Assembly (NCBI RefSeq): GCF_008973715.1
Contig: NZ_WBOL01000007.1
Span: 62,001 to 126,000 of the forward strand
Source of the DNA: Nitrincola schmidtii
GTDB taxonomy: Bacteria > Pseudomonadota > Gammaproteobacteria > Pseudomonadales > Balneatricaceae
Direction of reading: 5' to 3'
Length of the DNA: 64,000 bases
The notes under the pieces are model-generated. The model saw nothing but the letters and a program-made list of their open reading frames with translations. It did no database searches and was not told where the DNA came from. Shown here in pieces: positions 46,368-55,081 of this stretch (its first letter is position 1; each line of letters begins with the position of its first letter). The translations under genes were made by a program, and so were the position numbers.

Positions 46368-47086
46368 GTCAATATAGAATCCTTATACTTGAAGACGATG
46401 AATGTCTTTGTTCTGTAGTAAAGGATTACTTATCCATGCTAAATTATCATGTTGATGTTTGTCATAACGCCGTTTGTTTTGCGCAGTCAATCCAGCATCT
46501 TAACTATGATTTAGTCATGCTTGACCTCAACCTCCCAGATGCTGATGGTTTAGATGTGCTTCAACAGCTTAGAGAATCCAACCAAATTCTAGTTTATGTC
46601 ATTTCTGGCAGAACGGATCAACAAAGCCGAATTAAAGCATTTGAGTTAGGCGCAGATGACTTCATAACAAAACCTTTTAGTATTAAAGAACTTGAATTAA
46701 AAGTCAGAAACGCGCTACTCAGGTCGGGGCTTTCATCAAATCAAACTGATGACACTTCCGTCAATGATACCCTCACACTGACAATATTTGATTTATGCTT
46801 AGACAAAAATACGCGTGCCATGAAAAGAAATGGTTATGATCCAATCGATTTAACCCGAGGAGAATTTGAATTGCTAGGCACGCTGATTAAAGCAGATGGG
46901 GCTATCGTTACGCGAAAAGACCTTCTCCAACACCTGTCAAAAACTTGCAACATCAACTCACAAGAATCAATCACGACACTGGTGTATCGACTAAGAAAGA
47001 AATTTATGCTGATTGACATGGACTGCCCCATTCTGACCGTTGCGGGTGAAGGTTACCGACTGGAAAGACGTAAAGTCGGTAACTAA
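46364..47086 (+). CDS. OmpR-family response regulator
   Basis: A 240-aa regulator with an N-terminal receiver (phospho-acceptor Asp54 in VMLDLNLPD, acidic pair at 11-12, Lys in FITKPFS) and a C-terminal winged-helix DNA-binding domain (about 140-235, ending TVAGEGYRL). The start is a TTG inside the kinase stop region (TTGA overlap) with GAGG nine bases upstream. It should bind tandem direct repeats, and a matching array lies in the promoter region before its partner kinase. Confidence 0.92.
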   Translation: MSQYRILILEDDECLCSVVKDYLSMLNYHVDVCHNAVCFAQSIQHLNYDLVMLDLNLPDADGLDVLQQLRESNQILVYVISGRTDQQSRIKAFELGADDFITKPFSIKELELKVRNALLRSGLSSNQTDDTSVNDTLTLTIFDLCLDKNTRAMKRNGYDPIDLTRGEFELLGTLIKADGAIVTRKDLLQHLSKTCNINSQESITTLVYRLRKKFMLIDMDCPILTVAGEGYRLERRKVGN

Positions 47087-47105
47087 ATGCTAAAAGTTCA
47101 GACGT

Positions 47106-47933
47106 TTAACGCAGCCTAATCCCATGCTCTTCAATCGCGATAATCCCTTGCTTTAGCAAATTACCAATGGCCATTTTGAAGGCTTTTTTACTAACGCCGA
47201 ACAAGGCTTTGATCTCATCAGGTGAGCTTTTGTCATTCAACGGACATGAGCCGCCTTTTAGATTCAGATAATCAATGATTTGCTGAGCAAGTGGCTCAAC
47301 CTTGCCATAGCCGGGCTTATCTAGCATCACATCTATTTTGCCATCTTCTTCACGTACTTGTTTGATGTAACCCGGCAGTATCAAACCGGCTCTGACCGGC
47401 TTAAACAGATCCTGCTGATGCAGTAAACCGATATGCTGATGATTAATGATGGTTAAAAAACCCAATTCAGTACGACGCCAAATCATTAAAGAGACAGGGT
47501 CTCCAGATCGATAATCTGCAATCGTTTTATTCAGATGTCTTTCTAATCGCGCTGACGCCGCTAAGCGTCCTGAATTATCAATATACATAGCAACAATAAC
47601 CTGCTGCCCCACCTCAACTCGTTGAGGTTGCTCCGCAAACGGCATAAACAACTGTTTAGGCAACCCCCAATCCAAAAACGCCCCGACATCATTGGTATCC
47701 GCAACCCGCAACTGCGCAAACTCACCCCGTTGAATGCGTGGCACTTTCAAGGTCGCCACCGGAAAATCATCACTGTCCAAATAAACGAACACAGATAACT
47801 CATCACCCACTTCAAGCCCCTCTGGAACTTCATGGGTAGGCAAAAGCACTGTTTCAGAATTAGCCGCCTCTAAATAAGCCCCCTGCTCAACAACACGCTT
47901 CACCGTCAGCTGATTAATACGCCCTAATTCCAC
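47106..47933 (-). CDS. cvfB: S1-like RNA-binding protein CvfB/YitL
   Basis: A 275-aa cytosolic protein with several S1-like OB domains (about 1-205) and a C-terminal winged helix (about 220-275, SPDEIKALFGVSKKAFKMAIGNLL interrupted here by its own turn). The start MELGRINQLTVKRVVEQGAYLE and the LPKQLFMPFAEQ segment identify the CvfB family, studied as a virulence regulator in Staphylococcus and widespread as a conserved RNA-binding factor. It converges on the response regulator gene with a 19-base gap. Function in this organism unknown. Confidence 0.87.
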   Translation of the reverse strand: MELGRINQLTVKRVVEQGAYLEAANSETVLLPTHEVPEGLEVGDELSVFVYLDSDDFPVATLKVPRIQRGEFAQLRVADTNDVGAFLDWGLPKQLFMPFAEQPQRVEVGQQVIVAMYIDNSGRLAASARLERHLNKTIADYRSGDPVSLMIWRRTELGFLTIINHQHIGLLHQQDLFKPVRAGLILPGYIKQVREEDGKIDVMLDKPGYGKVEPLAQQIIDYLNLKGGSCPLNDKSSPDEIKALFGVSKKAFKMAIGNLLKQGIIAIEEHGIRLR

Positions 47934-48251
47934 AACAACACCCCTTCAATAATTTCTATGCTAAGAATATCACACCCACCTATACCTATTCACTCACCCC
48001 AACTCGCTTTTCTGTTTTCTAAATAACACGAAATCTCAGTGTGAATTGTTGGTATGCCTATTAGTTGACCGTCTGACGCCACGGATGGCGTCAGCCGAGC
48101 GATCATGGACGATGCAAAGCGTGTCATCTAATAGGTATGCCAACGGTTCTAGCACATATGTTCTTTCTTAAAAACATAACGCCTATCACCTTGCGACCAA
48201 GGTATAAAAAAGATTACTATTTGATTAAATATTCTTATACGTTGTCTACCT
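47934..48251. other. 318-base intergenic region with a palindromic element
   Basis: The gap between cvfB and the amino acid transporter operon holds one structured element (48048-48144, listed separately). It also holds an AT-rich stretch (48200-48245) that should carry the transporter promoter, such as TTGCGA near 48192 with TTACTAT about 17 bases later. I see no coding frame or RNA gene in it. Confidence 0.6.
48048..48144. repeat. 97-bp palindromic element with nested hairpin
   Basis: The ends are a perfect 17-bp inverted repeat, GTTGGTATGCCTATTAG (48048-48064) and its complement (48128-48144). The match extends inward to 22 positions with one mismatch. Inside lies a second perfect hairpin, CTGACGCC (48073-48080) and GGCGTCAG (48087-48094), with a six-base loop. 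No reading frame is associated. It looks like a small REP/MITE-type repeat; only one copy was noticed in this window. Confidence 0.7.
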
Positions 48252-49055
48252 ATGAACTCAAACAACCATCATACAGACACCCAACCCACCACCAGCGCAA
48301 CACTTGAAGTTAAAGACCTTCACAAGCGCTACGGTCAGATTGAAGTCCTTAAAGGCATCTCATTAACCGCACGCGACGGCGACGTTATCTCCATCATCGG
48401 ATCGAGTGGCTCTGGTAAATCCACCTTTCTTCGCTGCTTAAACCTTCTAGAAAACCCCTCAAAAGGCTCTATTACACTGCGCGGCGAATCGCTGGATTTA
48501 GTGTCGAACTCCAAAGGGGAATTAGAAGCACGTAAACGCCATCAACTTGAAAGAATGCGTGCTCGAATCGGTTTTGTGTTCCAAAATTTTAATCTTTGGC
48601 CACACATGACGATTCTGGACAACATTATGCTAGCGCCAACCTTAGTCAAAGGCGCCAGCAAAAAAGATTCCAAAGAACGCGCCATGCAACTGCTCGAAAA
48701 AGTAGGCCTTGCAGATAAAGCAAAATACTATCCCGGTAACTTATCAGGTGGTCAGCAACAGCGTATTGCCATCGCTAGAACTCTGGCGATGGACCCTGAG
48801 GTGTTATTGTTCGACGAACCTACCTCAGCCTTAGATCCAGAACTGGTTAACGAGGTTCTTGGGGTCATGCAAGGCCTTGCCGAAGAAGGTAGAACCATGC
48901 TGATCGTCACTCACGAAATGCGCTTTGCTCGCGATGTATCCAGCCAAGTGATGTTTTTACATCAAGGTAAAGTTGAAGAGTTTGGCCCTCCATCACAAGT
49001 TTTTACTAATCCTACCTCAGAAAGATGTAGAGAATTTTTATCCAGTCATCTATAA
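48252..49055 (+). CDS. Basic/polar amino acid ABC transporter ATPase (HisP/AotP-like)
   Basis: A 267-aa ATPase with Walker A IGSSGSGKST, signature LSGGQQQRI, Walker B VLLFDEPTSALD and the switch His in IVTHEMRFA. A polar N-terminal extension of about 15 residues precedes the domain. No Shine-Dalgarno sequence is visible before the ATG at 48252. First gene of a four-gene operon (ATPase, binding protein, two permeases) like the histidine/lysine/arginine/ornithine importers. Confidence 0.9.
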   Translation: MNSNNHHTDTQPTTSATLEVKDLHKRYGQIEVLKGISLTARDGDVISIIGSSGSGKSTFLRCLNLLENPSKGSITLRGESLDLVSNSKGELEARKRHQLERMRARIGFVFQNFNLWPHMTILDNIMLAPTLVKGASKKDSKERAMQLLEKVGLADKAKYYPGNLSGGQQQRIAIARTLAMDPEVLLFDEPTSALDPELVNEVLGVMQGLAEEGRTMLIVTHEMRFARDVSSQVMFLHQGKVEEFGPPSQVFTNPTSERCREFLSSHL

Positions 49056-49104
49056 CTAAAGACTAAACGCGCACTATAAAAATTGAACTGTAAGGAAGTG
49101 AATT

Positions 49105-49866
49105 ATGCAATGGTCCAAGAAATTTCTGACATCCGCTGTACTGATGGCATCTGCCAGCATGATTGCACCTGCTGCAATGTCCGATACGATTCGTATTGCC
49201 ACTGAAGGCGCCTATGCACCTTTTAACTTTATTGATAGCACGGGTAAGCCTGGAGGTTTTGACGTCGAAATTGCAGAAGCCCTATGTGCTGAAATGCAAG
49301 CGAGTTGCGAAATCGTCACTCAAGATTGGGACGGTATTATTCCAGGCCTGCGTGCTCGTCGCTACGATGCCATTATTGCATCCATGTCGATCACTGAAGA
49401 ACGTGAACGCGTTGTTGCTTTCACCAACCCCTACTACTCTAATGTGCTAGCGTTCATTGGCCCTGCGGGTTCTGAAATGTCTACCGACTCAGAAAGTTTG
49501 GCAGGTAAAACTATTGGCGCTCAACGTGCGACGATTGCGGGTCAATTTTTAGAAGACAACTTGGGTAGCGTTGTTAACGTTCGTTTATATGATACCCAAG
49601 ACAACGCCTATCTTGATTTAGCATCTGGTCGCTTGGATGGCATGCTATCTGACAAATTCCCTGCTTATGACTGGCTACAAACCGATGCAGGTAATGGTTT
49701 TGAATTCAAAGGCGAAGATATCGATATCGATGACAAAATCGCCATCGCTGTCCGTTTGAATGACACCGAACTAAAAGAGCGCTTTAATGCTGCTTTAGAA
49801 GCCATTGTTGAAAACGGCACCTATGCTGAAATCAATGCACGTTACTTCCCCTTCTCTATCTATTAA
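49105..49866 (+). CDS. Periplasmic lysine/arginine/ornithine-binding protein
   Basis: A 253-aa SBP_bac_3 protein with signal peptide (cleavage near PAAMS) and the family opening IRIATEGAYAPFNFID, followed by GFDVEIAEALC and WDGIIPGL. These match ArgT/HisJ/AotJ proteins that bind basic amino acids. AAGGAAG lies seven bases before the ATG. A stable hairpin follows the gene before the permeases, which would let the binding protein be made in excess. Confidence 0.9.
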   Translation: MQWSKKFLTSAVLMASASMIAPAAMSDTIRIATEGAYAPFNFIDSTGKPGGFDVEIAEALCAEMQASCEIVTQDWDGIIPGLRARRYDAIIASMSITEERERVVAFTNPYYSNVLAFIGPAGSEMSTDSESLAGKTIGAQRATIAGQFLEDNLGSVVNVRLYDTQDNAYLDLASGRLDGMLSDKFPAYDWLQTDAGNGFEFKGEDIDIDDKIAIAVRLNDTELKERFNAALEAIVENGTYAEINARYFPFSIY

Positions 49867-49883
49867 GAAATAACAGGGGAATG

Positions 49884-49925
49884 AGGGCCGGATGATCGAT
49901 AATAGTCTACCGGCCCTTTGTTTTT
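49884..49925 (+). terminator. Attenuator-like hairpin between binding protein and permeases
   Basis: AGGGCCGG (49884-49891) and CCGGCCCT (49910-49917) form a perfect eight-pair GC-rich stem with an 18-base loop, followed by TTGTTTTT. It probably gives partial termination or 3' protection inside the operon, lowering permease expression relative to the binding protein. Confidence 0.75.
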
Positions 49926-49953
49926 ATATGACCTTCTCAATGTGAGCATCTGA

Positions 49954-50628
49954 ATGGATTTACACGGTTTTGGCCATCTGCTTTTGGCGGGTACTTGGAT
50001 CACCCTAAAACTGGCATTCACCAGTCTGTTTTTTGGTTTAATACTAGGCCTAATAGGAGCTGCAGCAAAATTATCACCTATTCGTGCATTGCGTTGGATT
50101 GCCACCACCTATACCACCTTAATTCGTGGCATACCTGAACTATTACTGGTACTGATTATCTACTTCGGTACCACCGAGATTTTATTACGTCTTTTTGATA
50201 AATATATTGAAATCAGTGCCTTTGCTGCGGGTGTTACCGCACTTTCTATTGCCTTTGGTGCTTATGCCACAGAAGTGTTTCGTAGCGCATTACAAGAGAT
50301 TCCCAAAGGTCAGCGTGAGTCAGCCATGGCGATGGGATTAAATCGCTGGCAGACGTTTACCCGAATTCTAATGCCTCAGTTGTGGCGAATTGCCATTCCT
50401 GGTCTCGGCAATCTATTTCTCGTCCTGCTTAAAGACACGGCACTAGTCTCTGTTATCGGTCTGGATGACTTAATGCGTCAAGCCTATGTGGCTGCAGGGT
50501 TTACCAAGCTTCCGTTTACGTTTTATCTTGCAGCGGCCTTTATCTATCTATTATTGACGATTATCTTTATGCAGGCGATCCGCTTTATGGAGATACGTGC
50601 TAACCGTCCATGGCAGGGAGCACGATAA
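49954..50628 (+). CDS. Amino acid ABC transporter permease (HisQ/AotQ-like)
   Basis: A 224-aa permease with five hydrophobic segments and the His/Glu/Gln family signature (LIRGIPELLLVLIIYF early, then EVFRSALQEIPKGQRESAMAMGL as the ATPase-contact loop, split by its own Gly). It pairs with the next permease. Its stop overlaps the next start (TAATG). Confidence 0.9.
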   Translation: MDLHGFGHLLLAGTWITLKLAFTSLFFGLILGLIGAAAKLSPIRALRWIATTYTTLIRGIPELLLVLIIYFGTTEILLRLFDKYIEISAFAAGVTALSIAFGAYATEVFRSALQEIPKGQRESAMAMGLNRWQTFTRILMPQLWRIAIPGLGNLFLVLLKDTALVSVIGLDDLMRQAYVAAGFTKLPFTFYLAAAFIYLLLTIIFMQAIRFMEIRANRPWQGAR

Positions 50629-51440
50629 TGAGCGAACTGATCATTCAATTATCACAATGGTTATTAACGCTAACTCAAGGTGCTGAACCTTGGGATTCTT
50701 ACGCTCGCTACCTTCCACGTTTAATGGATGGTGTCTGGGTTACCCTTCAGCTAGTGGTCGTTTCAGGCATTGTCGGTTTTTTAATGGCGATCCCTATCGC
50801 CTTGATGCGCATTTCGAAAAGTCCGTGGTTATGGATATTTCCTTACTGCTATATCTTTTTCTTTAGAGGTACGCCGTTACTGGTCCAGATTTTCTTGATT
50901 TACTATGGGCTATCGCAGTTTGAAAGCTTGCGTAATCTAGGTTGGATTTGGACAGATGTGCTATCACAACCCTATTGGTGCGCCATCATTGCCTTCAGTT
51001 TAAATACCTCAGCCTATATTGCCGAACTTTTCAGAGGGGCCATTTTAGCGGTCCCTAAAGGAGAAGTAGAAGCCGCACAATCTCTTGGAATTAGCCGCCG
51101 CAAACAGTACCAGCATATTATTTTACCCAGAGCGTTTGGCATTATCCTGCCTGCTTATGGTAATGAAGTGATCTTGATGCTGAAAGGTAGTGCTTTGGCT
51201 TCAACGATCACACTGCTTGACTTGATGGGCGCGACACGCGGTGCGATTGCTCGAACCTATATGAGTTTAGAGTTCTTCTTACTGGCGGGTTTACTTTACT
51301 TGTTACTGACAGCGGTGCTTATCGGTTTCTTTAGGTTACTGGAAAACTGGTATAATGCGCATCAACATGCAATCAACATGTCACTTGAGAAAGTCGATCC
51401 GCAACTGCGCGATAAACATCTTGAAGATAATGTGCGTTAG
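50628..51440 (+). CDS. Amino acid ABC transporter permease (HisM/AotM-like)
   Basis: A 270-aa permease with FFRGTPLLVQIFLIYYGL and the EAA loop AVPKGEVEAAQSLGISRRKQ. I place the start at ATG 50628, which overlaps the previous stop and has AGGGAG about nine bases upstream; an in-frame ATG at 50610 lies inside hisQ and lacks such a site. The tail after the last helix is polar and longer than usual. Overlaps the convergent coiled-coil gene by four bases. Confidence 0.9.
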   Translation: MSELIIQLSQWLLTLTQGAEPWDSYARYLPRLMDGVWVTLQLVVVSGIVGFLMAIPIALMRISKSPWLWIFPYCYIFFFRGTPLLVQIFLIYYGLSQFESLRNLGWIWTDVLSQPYWCAIIAFSLNTSAYIAELFRGAILAVPKGEVEAAQSLGISRRKQYQHIILPRAFGIILPAYGNEVILMLKGSALASTITLLDLMGATRGAIARTYMSLEFFLLAGLLYLLLTAVLIGFFRLLENWYNAHQHAINMSLEKVDPQLRDKHLEDNVR

Positions 51441-51799
51441 TCTTTAACCTGCGTCTCTGGCTGGCTTTCTTGCTGACTGTCTGGCTGACCGTCTGGACCA
51501 GCATCTGTGACTGAAATGTCGGTCTCGGCTGTTGACTGCTCTTTAGACTTTAAGCCCTCTTTTAGCTCTTGGACTCTATCTACGCCCTTCTTACGTTGGG
51601 CGTAGATCACATCCAGCCGAAGCTGAAGTGATTCTTTAGTTTCACTGTCTTTTTCATGTTCCAATTGCTCTCTAAGCATACGCTCTTTCTCTTTCAGCTC
51701 TTTTAACACCTTGCGAATGGATCGAATTTTGTCAAGTTGAGTGTGACGATCCGCATCCAAAAACTGCTTCACACGCTCAAGTAGTTTCTTCGCTTTCAT
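51437..51799 (-). CDS. Small charged coiled-coil protein
   Basis: A 120-aa protein without recognised family. Residues about 1-90 are Lys/Glu/Leu-rich and predicted helical coiled coil (KVLKELKEKERMLREQLEHE); the last 30 residues are a disordered Gln/Asp/Ser-rich tail. No signal peptide. GGAG lies before the ATG. It follows the Na/Pi cotransporter gene by 48 bases on the same strand and may be cotranscribed. Function unknown. Confidence 0.7.
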   Translation of the reverse strand: MKAKKLLERVKQFLDADRHTQLDKIRSIRKVLKELKEKERMLREQLEHEKDSETKESLQLRLDVIYAQRKKGVDRVQELKEGLKSKEQSTAETDISVTDAGPDGQPDSQQESQPETQVKD

Positions 51800-51847
51800 G
51801 GGTCACTCCTGGTTAATCATAAGATCAACCGCTATAGGGATTTATCT

Positions 51848-53638
51848 TTAATTCTTTTCCGCCAATTCAGAAAGCTCTTTTTCATCGAGATGAAGTGAAT
51901 CCTCAACTTTCTCTTGTGGTTTTTTCAATAAGATAGAGACTGAATCGAGTAAATTATTGACGATATCGGTCACATAGGCTTCGTCATTCATAATAGATGT
52001 GGCAATCGAAGCCGCGATGCGACGATGGCGAATCATCTCATCAAGTTCGTCAATCAGTTTACGTCTCGCTTTTTGCGATTCTACGCGCAGGGCATCAAGG
52101 GATAAATGCGTTAGATCATCATCCGTTGCCATAAGTTGTCGAAGCTCTCGCAAAACTTCAGCTAAGTGGATTCTGATTTGATCATAACGTTCACGCACCG
52201 CTAGATTGGTAGATAACCCGTGCTGCGATAGATTGGTGTGCAGATGCTTCATACCTTTCACGGCTTCGACGATATCGCGACTTGCCTGCCTTAGCGCATA
52301 TAACTCTTCAGTCGCTGCCTGAGTTGATTCACGCAGTTGAGCATCGGCAATGAAAGTCACGATTTCGTTATGCAGACTTTTAATCTTTTCTTCGTATAAA
52401 TCTTCGACATCAATCGGAAAAATACGTCGAGTATATTTAACCGCTTCAGATAACGACTCGGATGAGTCAATCGTACTGCGCTTTAGACTTAAACCGTGTG
52501 CTAACAGACCATAGGCATTTTCGAAAAGGTGTTTGACTTCCTGTTTTACCGCACTGACAACGGTTGCAGGTGTCTCTAAGGCTTGAGGAACAAGGTACAG
52601 CGGCTGCTCGATCCCTTTAGGTTTAAACTGAATAAAGCGGATTAATGAGGCCTCTATCTTGGGCACCCAAGGCATCAGCAGCAAGACACCCAAGACGTTA
52701 AACAAGGTATGGAATAACGCTAACTTCAGAAGGAAGTCATCTTCACGTATGCCCATCACAGAAGCCAACTGATCAACAAGCCAGGCAATTTGCGCTATAA
52801 AGATAATCGCTACGGCTGCGGTAATGACATTAAACAAGACATGAGAAGCTGCTAAACGCTTGCCTCCCAAGTTGGCGGCAATACTACCTAAAATGATGGT
52901 AATGGTACTACCCAGATTAGCACCTATGGCTAATGCCAGCGCATTTTCATAGCTGACCTGACCTGCTGAAAGCGCCGTAATGATGATCAGTAAGGTGGCA
53001 TGACTGGATTGCATAATGACGGTAATCGCCATACCTATCAAGGTAAAGATCACCAGACCCGCAAACCCTGTCATACCATATTCGGATAAATCAAAGCTTT
53101 GTTGGAAGGACTCAAAGCCCTCTTTCATAAAATGGATACCCAAGAACAGGAAAGCAAATCCCAGCATCAGGTATCCGATACCCTTGTTGGTTTTGCTCTT
53201 TTGCATCATGAACACCATGCCGAATACCAAGACAGGCATCGCATAGGCTGCAATATCAACTTTCAAACCTAAACCGGCAATTAGCCATGCACCTGTGGTG
53301 GTGCCAATATTGGCACCCATAATAATGCCAATACCTGCCGCTAAGGTGATCATTTCAGAACTAACGAAAGAGACGGTGATTAGTGACACTAAGGAACTGG
53401 ATTGCATCAGCGTGGTGCTGGTCATCCCAAATACGAGACTTTTCCAAAGTTTATCTGTGGATTTACGCAGTATGCTTTCGAGTGTGCCACCGGTAAAGGC
53501 TTTAAAGCCATCCTCCAAGCACAGCATACCAAACATAAATAAAGCAATGCCTGCTGCGATTTCAGTAAAATCTGAACTCACCCAAAATGCATAGGCTAAA
53601 AACGCTAACACCAATGGCAAGGATATTTTTTTAAGCAT
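51848..53638 (-). CDS. Na/Pi cotransporter family protein with PhoU-like tail
   Basis: A membrane protein of about 596 aa. Two inverted Na/Pi repeats carry the QSSS-type motifs (TLMQSSSLVSL near residue 80 and VIMQSSHATLL near 210), across about eight to nine hydrophobic segments up to residue 335. The C-terminal part (about 360-560) is helical and PhoU-like. The E. coli relative YjbB exports phosphate. Start is either GTG 53644 or ATG 53638; both are within reach of AGGAAG. No pho regulators are nearby. Confidence 0.87.
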   Translation of the reverse strand: MLKKISLPLVLAFLAYAFWVSSDFTEIAAGIALFMFGMLCLEDGFKAFTGGTLESILRKSTDKLWKSLVFGMTSTTLMQSSSLVSLITVSFVSSEMITLAAGIGIIMGANIGTTTGAWLIAGLGLKVDIAAYAMPVLVFGMVFMMQKSKTNKGIGYLMLGFAFLFLGIHFMKEGFESFQQSFDLSEYGMTGFAGLVIFTLIGMAITVIMQSSHATLLIIITALSAGQVSYENALALAIGANLGSTITIILGSIAANLGGKRLAASHVLFNVITAAVAIIFIAQIAWLVDQLASVMGIREDDFLLKLALFHTLFNVLGVLLLMPWVPKIEASLIRFIQFKPKGIEQPLYLVPQALETPATVVSAVKQEVKHLFENAYGLLAHGLSLKRSTIDSSESLSEAVKYTRRIFPIDVEDLYEEKIKSLHNEIVTFIADAQLRESTQAATEELYALRQASRDIVEAVKGMKHLHTNLSQHGLSTNLAVRERYDQIRIHLAEVLRELRQLMATDDDLTHLSLDALRVESQKARRKLIDELDEMIRHRRIAASIATSIMNDEAYVTDIVNNLLDSVSILLKKPQEKVEDSLHLDEKELSELAEKN

Positions 53639-53708
53639 GGGCACTGCTTCCTGCGACTAACTTTTTAGAATTATTAAACTATTGCAAGTATAGCAGTGCT
53701 TTAGATAA

Positions 53709-55079
53709 TCAGGATTGTTTTTCTGAGGCAAGCCGTTCGATAGGATATTTGCGCATAATCACCATCAATAGTGGCAACCCTATTAAGGCAATTCCCGCAC
53801 AGAGTAAGAAGAATAAAGCCCAGTCGCCATCCAATGAATCCACCATCATACCGCTGGTTGCAGAGAACCAGATTCGGGCAAGATTAGCCAAGGAAGCCAG
53901 TAAGGCATACTGTGTTGCGGTATAAGCGCTGTTACACAAGGAAGATAGATACGCAACTAAGGCAACGGTTACCAGTCCGGTCGTGAAATTATCGGATGCA
54001 ACGGCAAAAATGAACACCCCTGTCGACTGACCGGAAACCGCTAACCATGAATAGGTTAGATTGGTTGCTGCGGTAGCAAAACCAGAGATAAATAACGCTT
54101 TAAGGATACCAATCTTGGCAACTAATATACCCCCGATGACGATACCGACTAAATTAGCGGTCAAGCCATAGACTTTGGCGACCTCTGCTATCTCAGATAA
54201 TGAAAAGCCCAATTCTCGATAGAACACCCCAGACATTCGACCCAGTAGTGCGTCACCAAGTTTAAAGACGAAGATGAATATTAAAATAAGTAACCAGCCA
54301 TTGCGGCGAGTAAACTCAAATAAAGGCGCCAAGATCGTTAAGTAAATCCAACCCATAATGCGACGCGGTACTTCCGGAAGGAAGGTCCAGCGCTCTAGCA
54401 ATGCAATGGCCCGCTCTTCTTCGGCAAGGGTGTCTTCCGGTGGAGCAACGTTAGGTTCAGGGCTCATCAGTACCGCAAACATACCGATTAACACACCCAC
54501 CGATAACAACAAGTATGCCGCATTCCATCCAAAGGCTTCGGCTAAATACAAACCGCCCGCCCCGCCAATAAGCGTACCACCTAAATGCCAACCCCAGATA
54601 CCGGCGGCAGAGCCACTGCCATACTGGTTCAGATCCAGTATTTCTATTCGATAAGCGTCAATGACAATATCTTGTGTTGCCGAGATAAAGGTCACAAATA
54701 AAACCGCTGCCGCCATCAACCACAAACCATCACTGGGGCTAGTGAATGACAGCAGCACAATGGCAACCATGAGTAGGGATTGTGTCATCAGCGCCCAGCC
54801 ACGACGACGTCCAAATCGCGCCGTTAGCCAGGGTAACCGCAATCGATCGATCAACGGAGCCCACAAGAAATTAATCGCGTAAGGCGTAGCGGCCAGTGCG
54901 AACAAACCTATGTCTGTTCGACTGACCCCTTCATCTCGCAACCAGATGGACAAGTTTGAAAACACCAGCGGTGCTGGCAAGCCACTGGAAAAGCCTAACG
55001 CTAGCAGCGTCAGCATCCGTCGATCACGATAAGGTTCAAACCATAACTGTAGACGAGTGATGAAGCTCAAGTTGCCCAC
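53709..55079 (-). CDS. ampG: Muropeptide permease AmpG
   Basis: A 456-aa MFS transporter that imports GlcNAc-anhydroMurNAc peptides for recycling. The segment RMLTLLALGFSSGLPAPLVFSNLSIWLRDEGVS is diagnostic (interrupted here at residue 20 of the run for brevity: it spans about 20-55), and about 12-14 hydrophobic segments follow. The frame is open to a TTG at 55118 inside ppsA, but GTG 55079 sits two bases after the ppsA stop with AAGGG upstream and is preferred. Probably cotranscribed with ppsA; functionally it pairs with nagZ and the YkuD protein. Confidence 0.88.
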   Translation of the reverse strand: MGNLSFITRLQLWFEPYRDRRMLTLLALGFSSGLPAPLVFSNLSIWLRDEGVSRTDIGLFALAATPYAINFLWAPLIDRLRLPWLTARFGRRRGWALMTQSLLMVAIVLLSFTSPSDGLWLMAAAVLFVTFISATQDIVIDAYRIEILDLNQYGSGSAAGIWGWHLGGTLIGGAGGLYLAEAFGWNAAYLLLSVGVLIGMFAVLMSPEPNVAPPEDTLAEEERAIALLERWTFLPEVPRRIMGWIYLTILAPLFEFTRRNGWLLILIFIFVFKLGDALLGRMSGVFYRELGFSLSEIAEVAKVYGLTANLVGIVIGGILVAKIGILKALFISGFATAATNLTYSWLAVSGQSTGVFIFAVASDNFTTGLVTVALVAYLSSLCNSAYTATQYALLASLANLARIWFSATSGMMVDSLDGDWALFFLLCAGIALIGLPLLMVIMRKYPIERLASEKQS

Positions 55080-55081
55080 GT

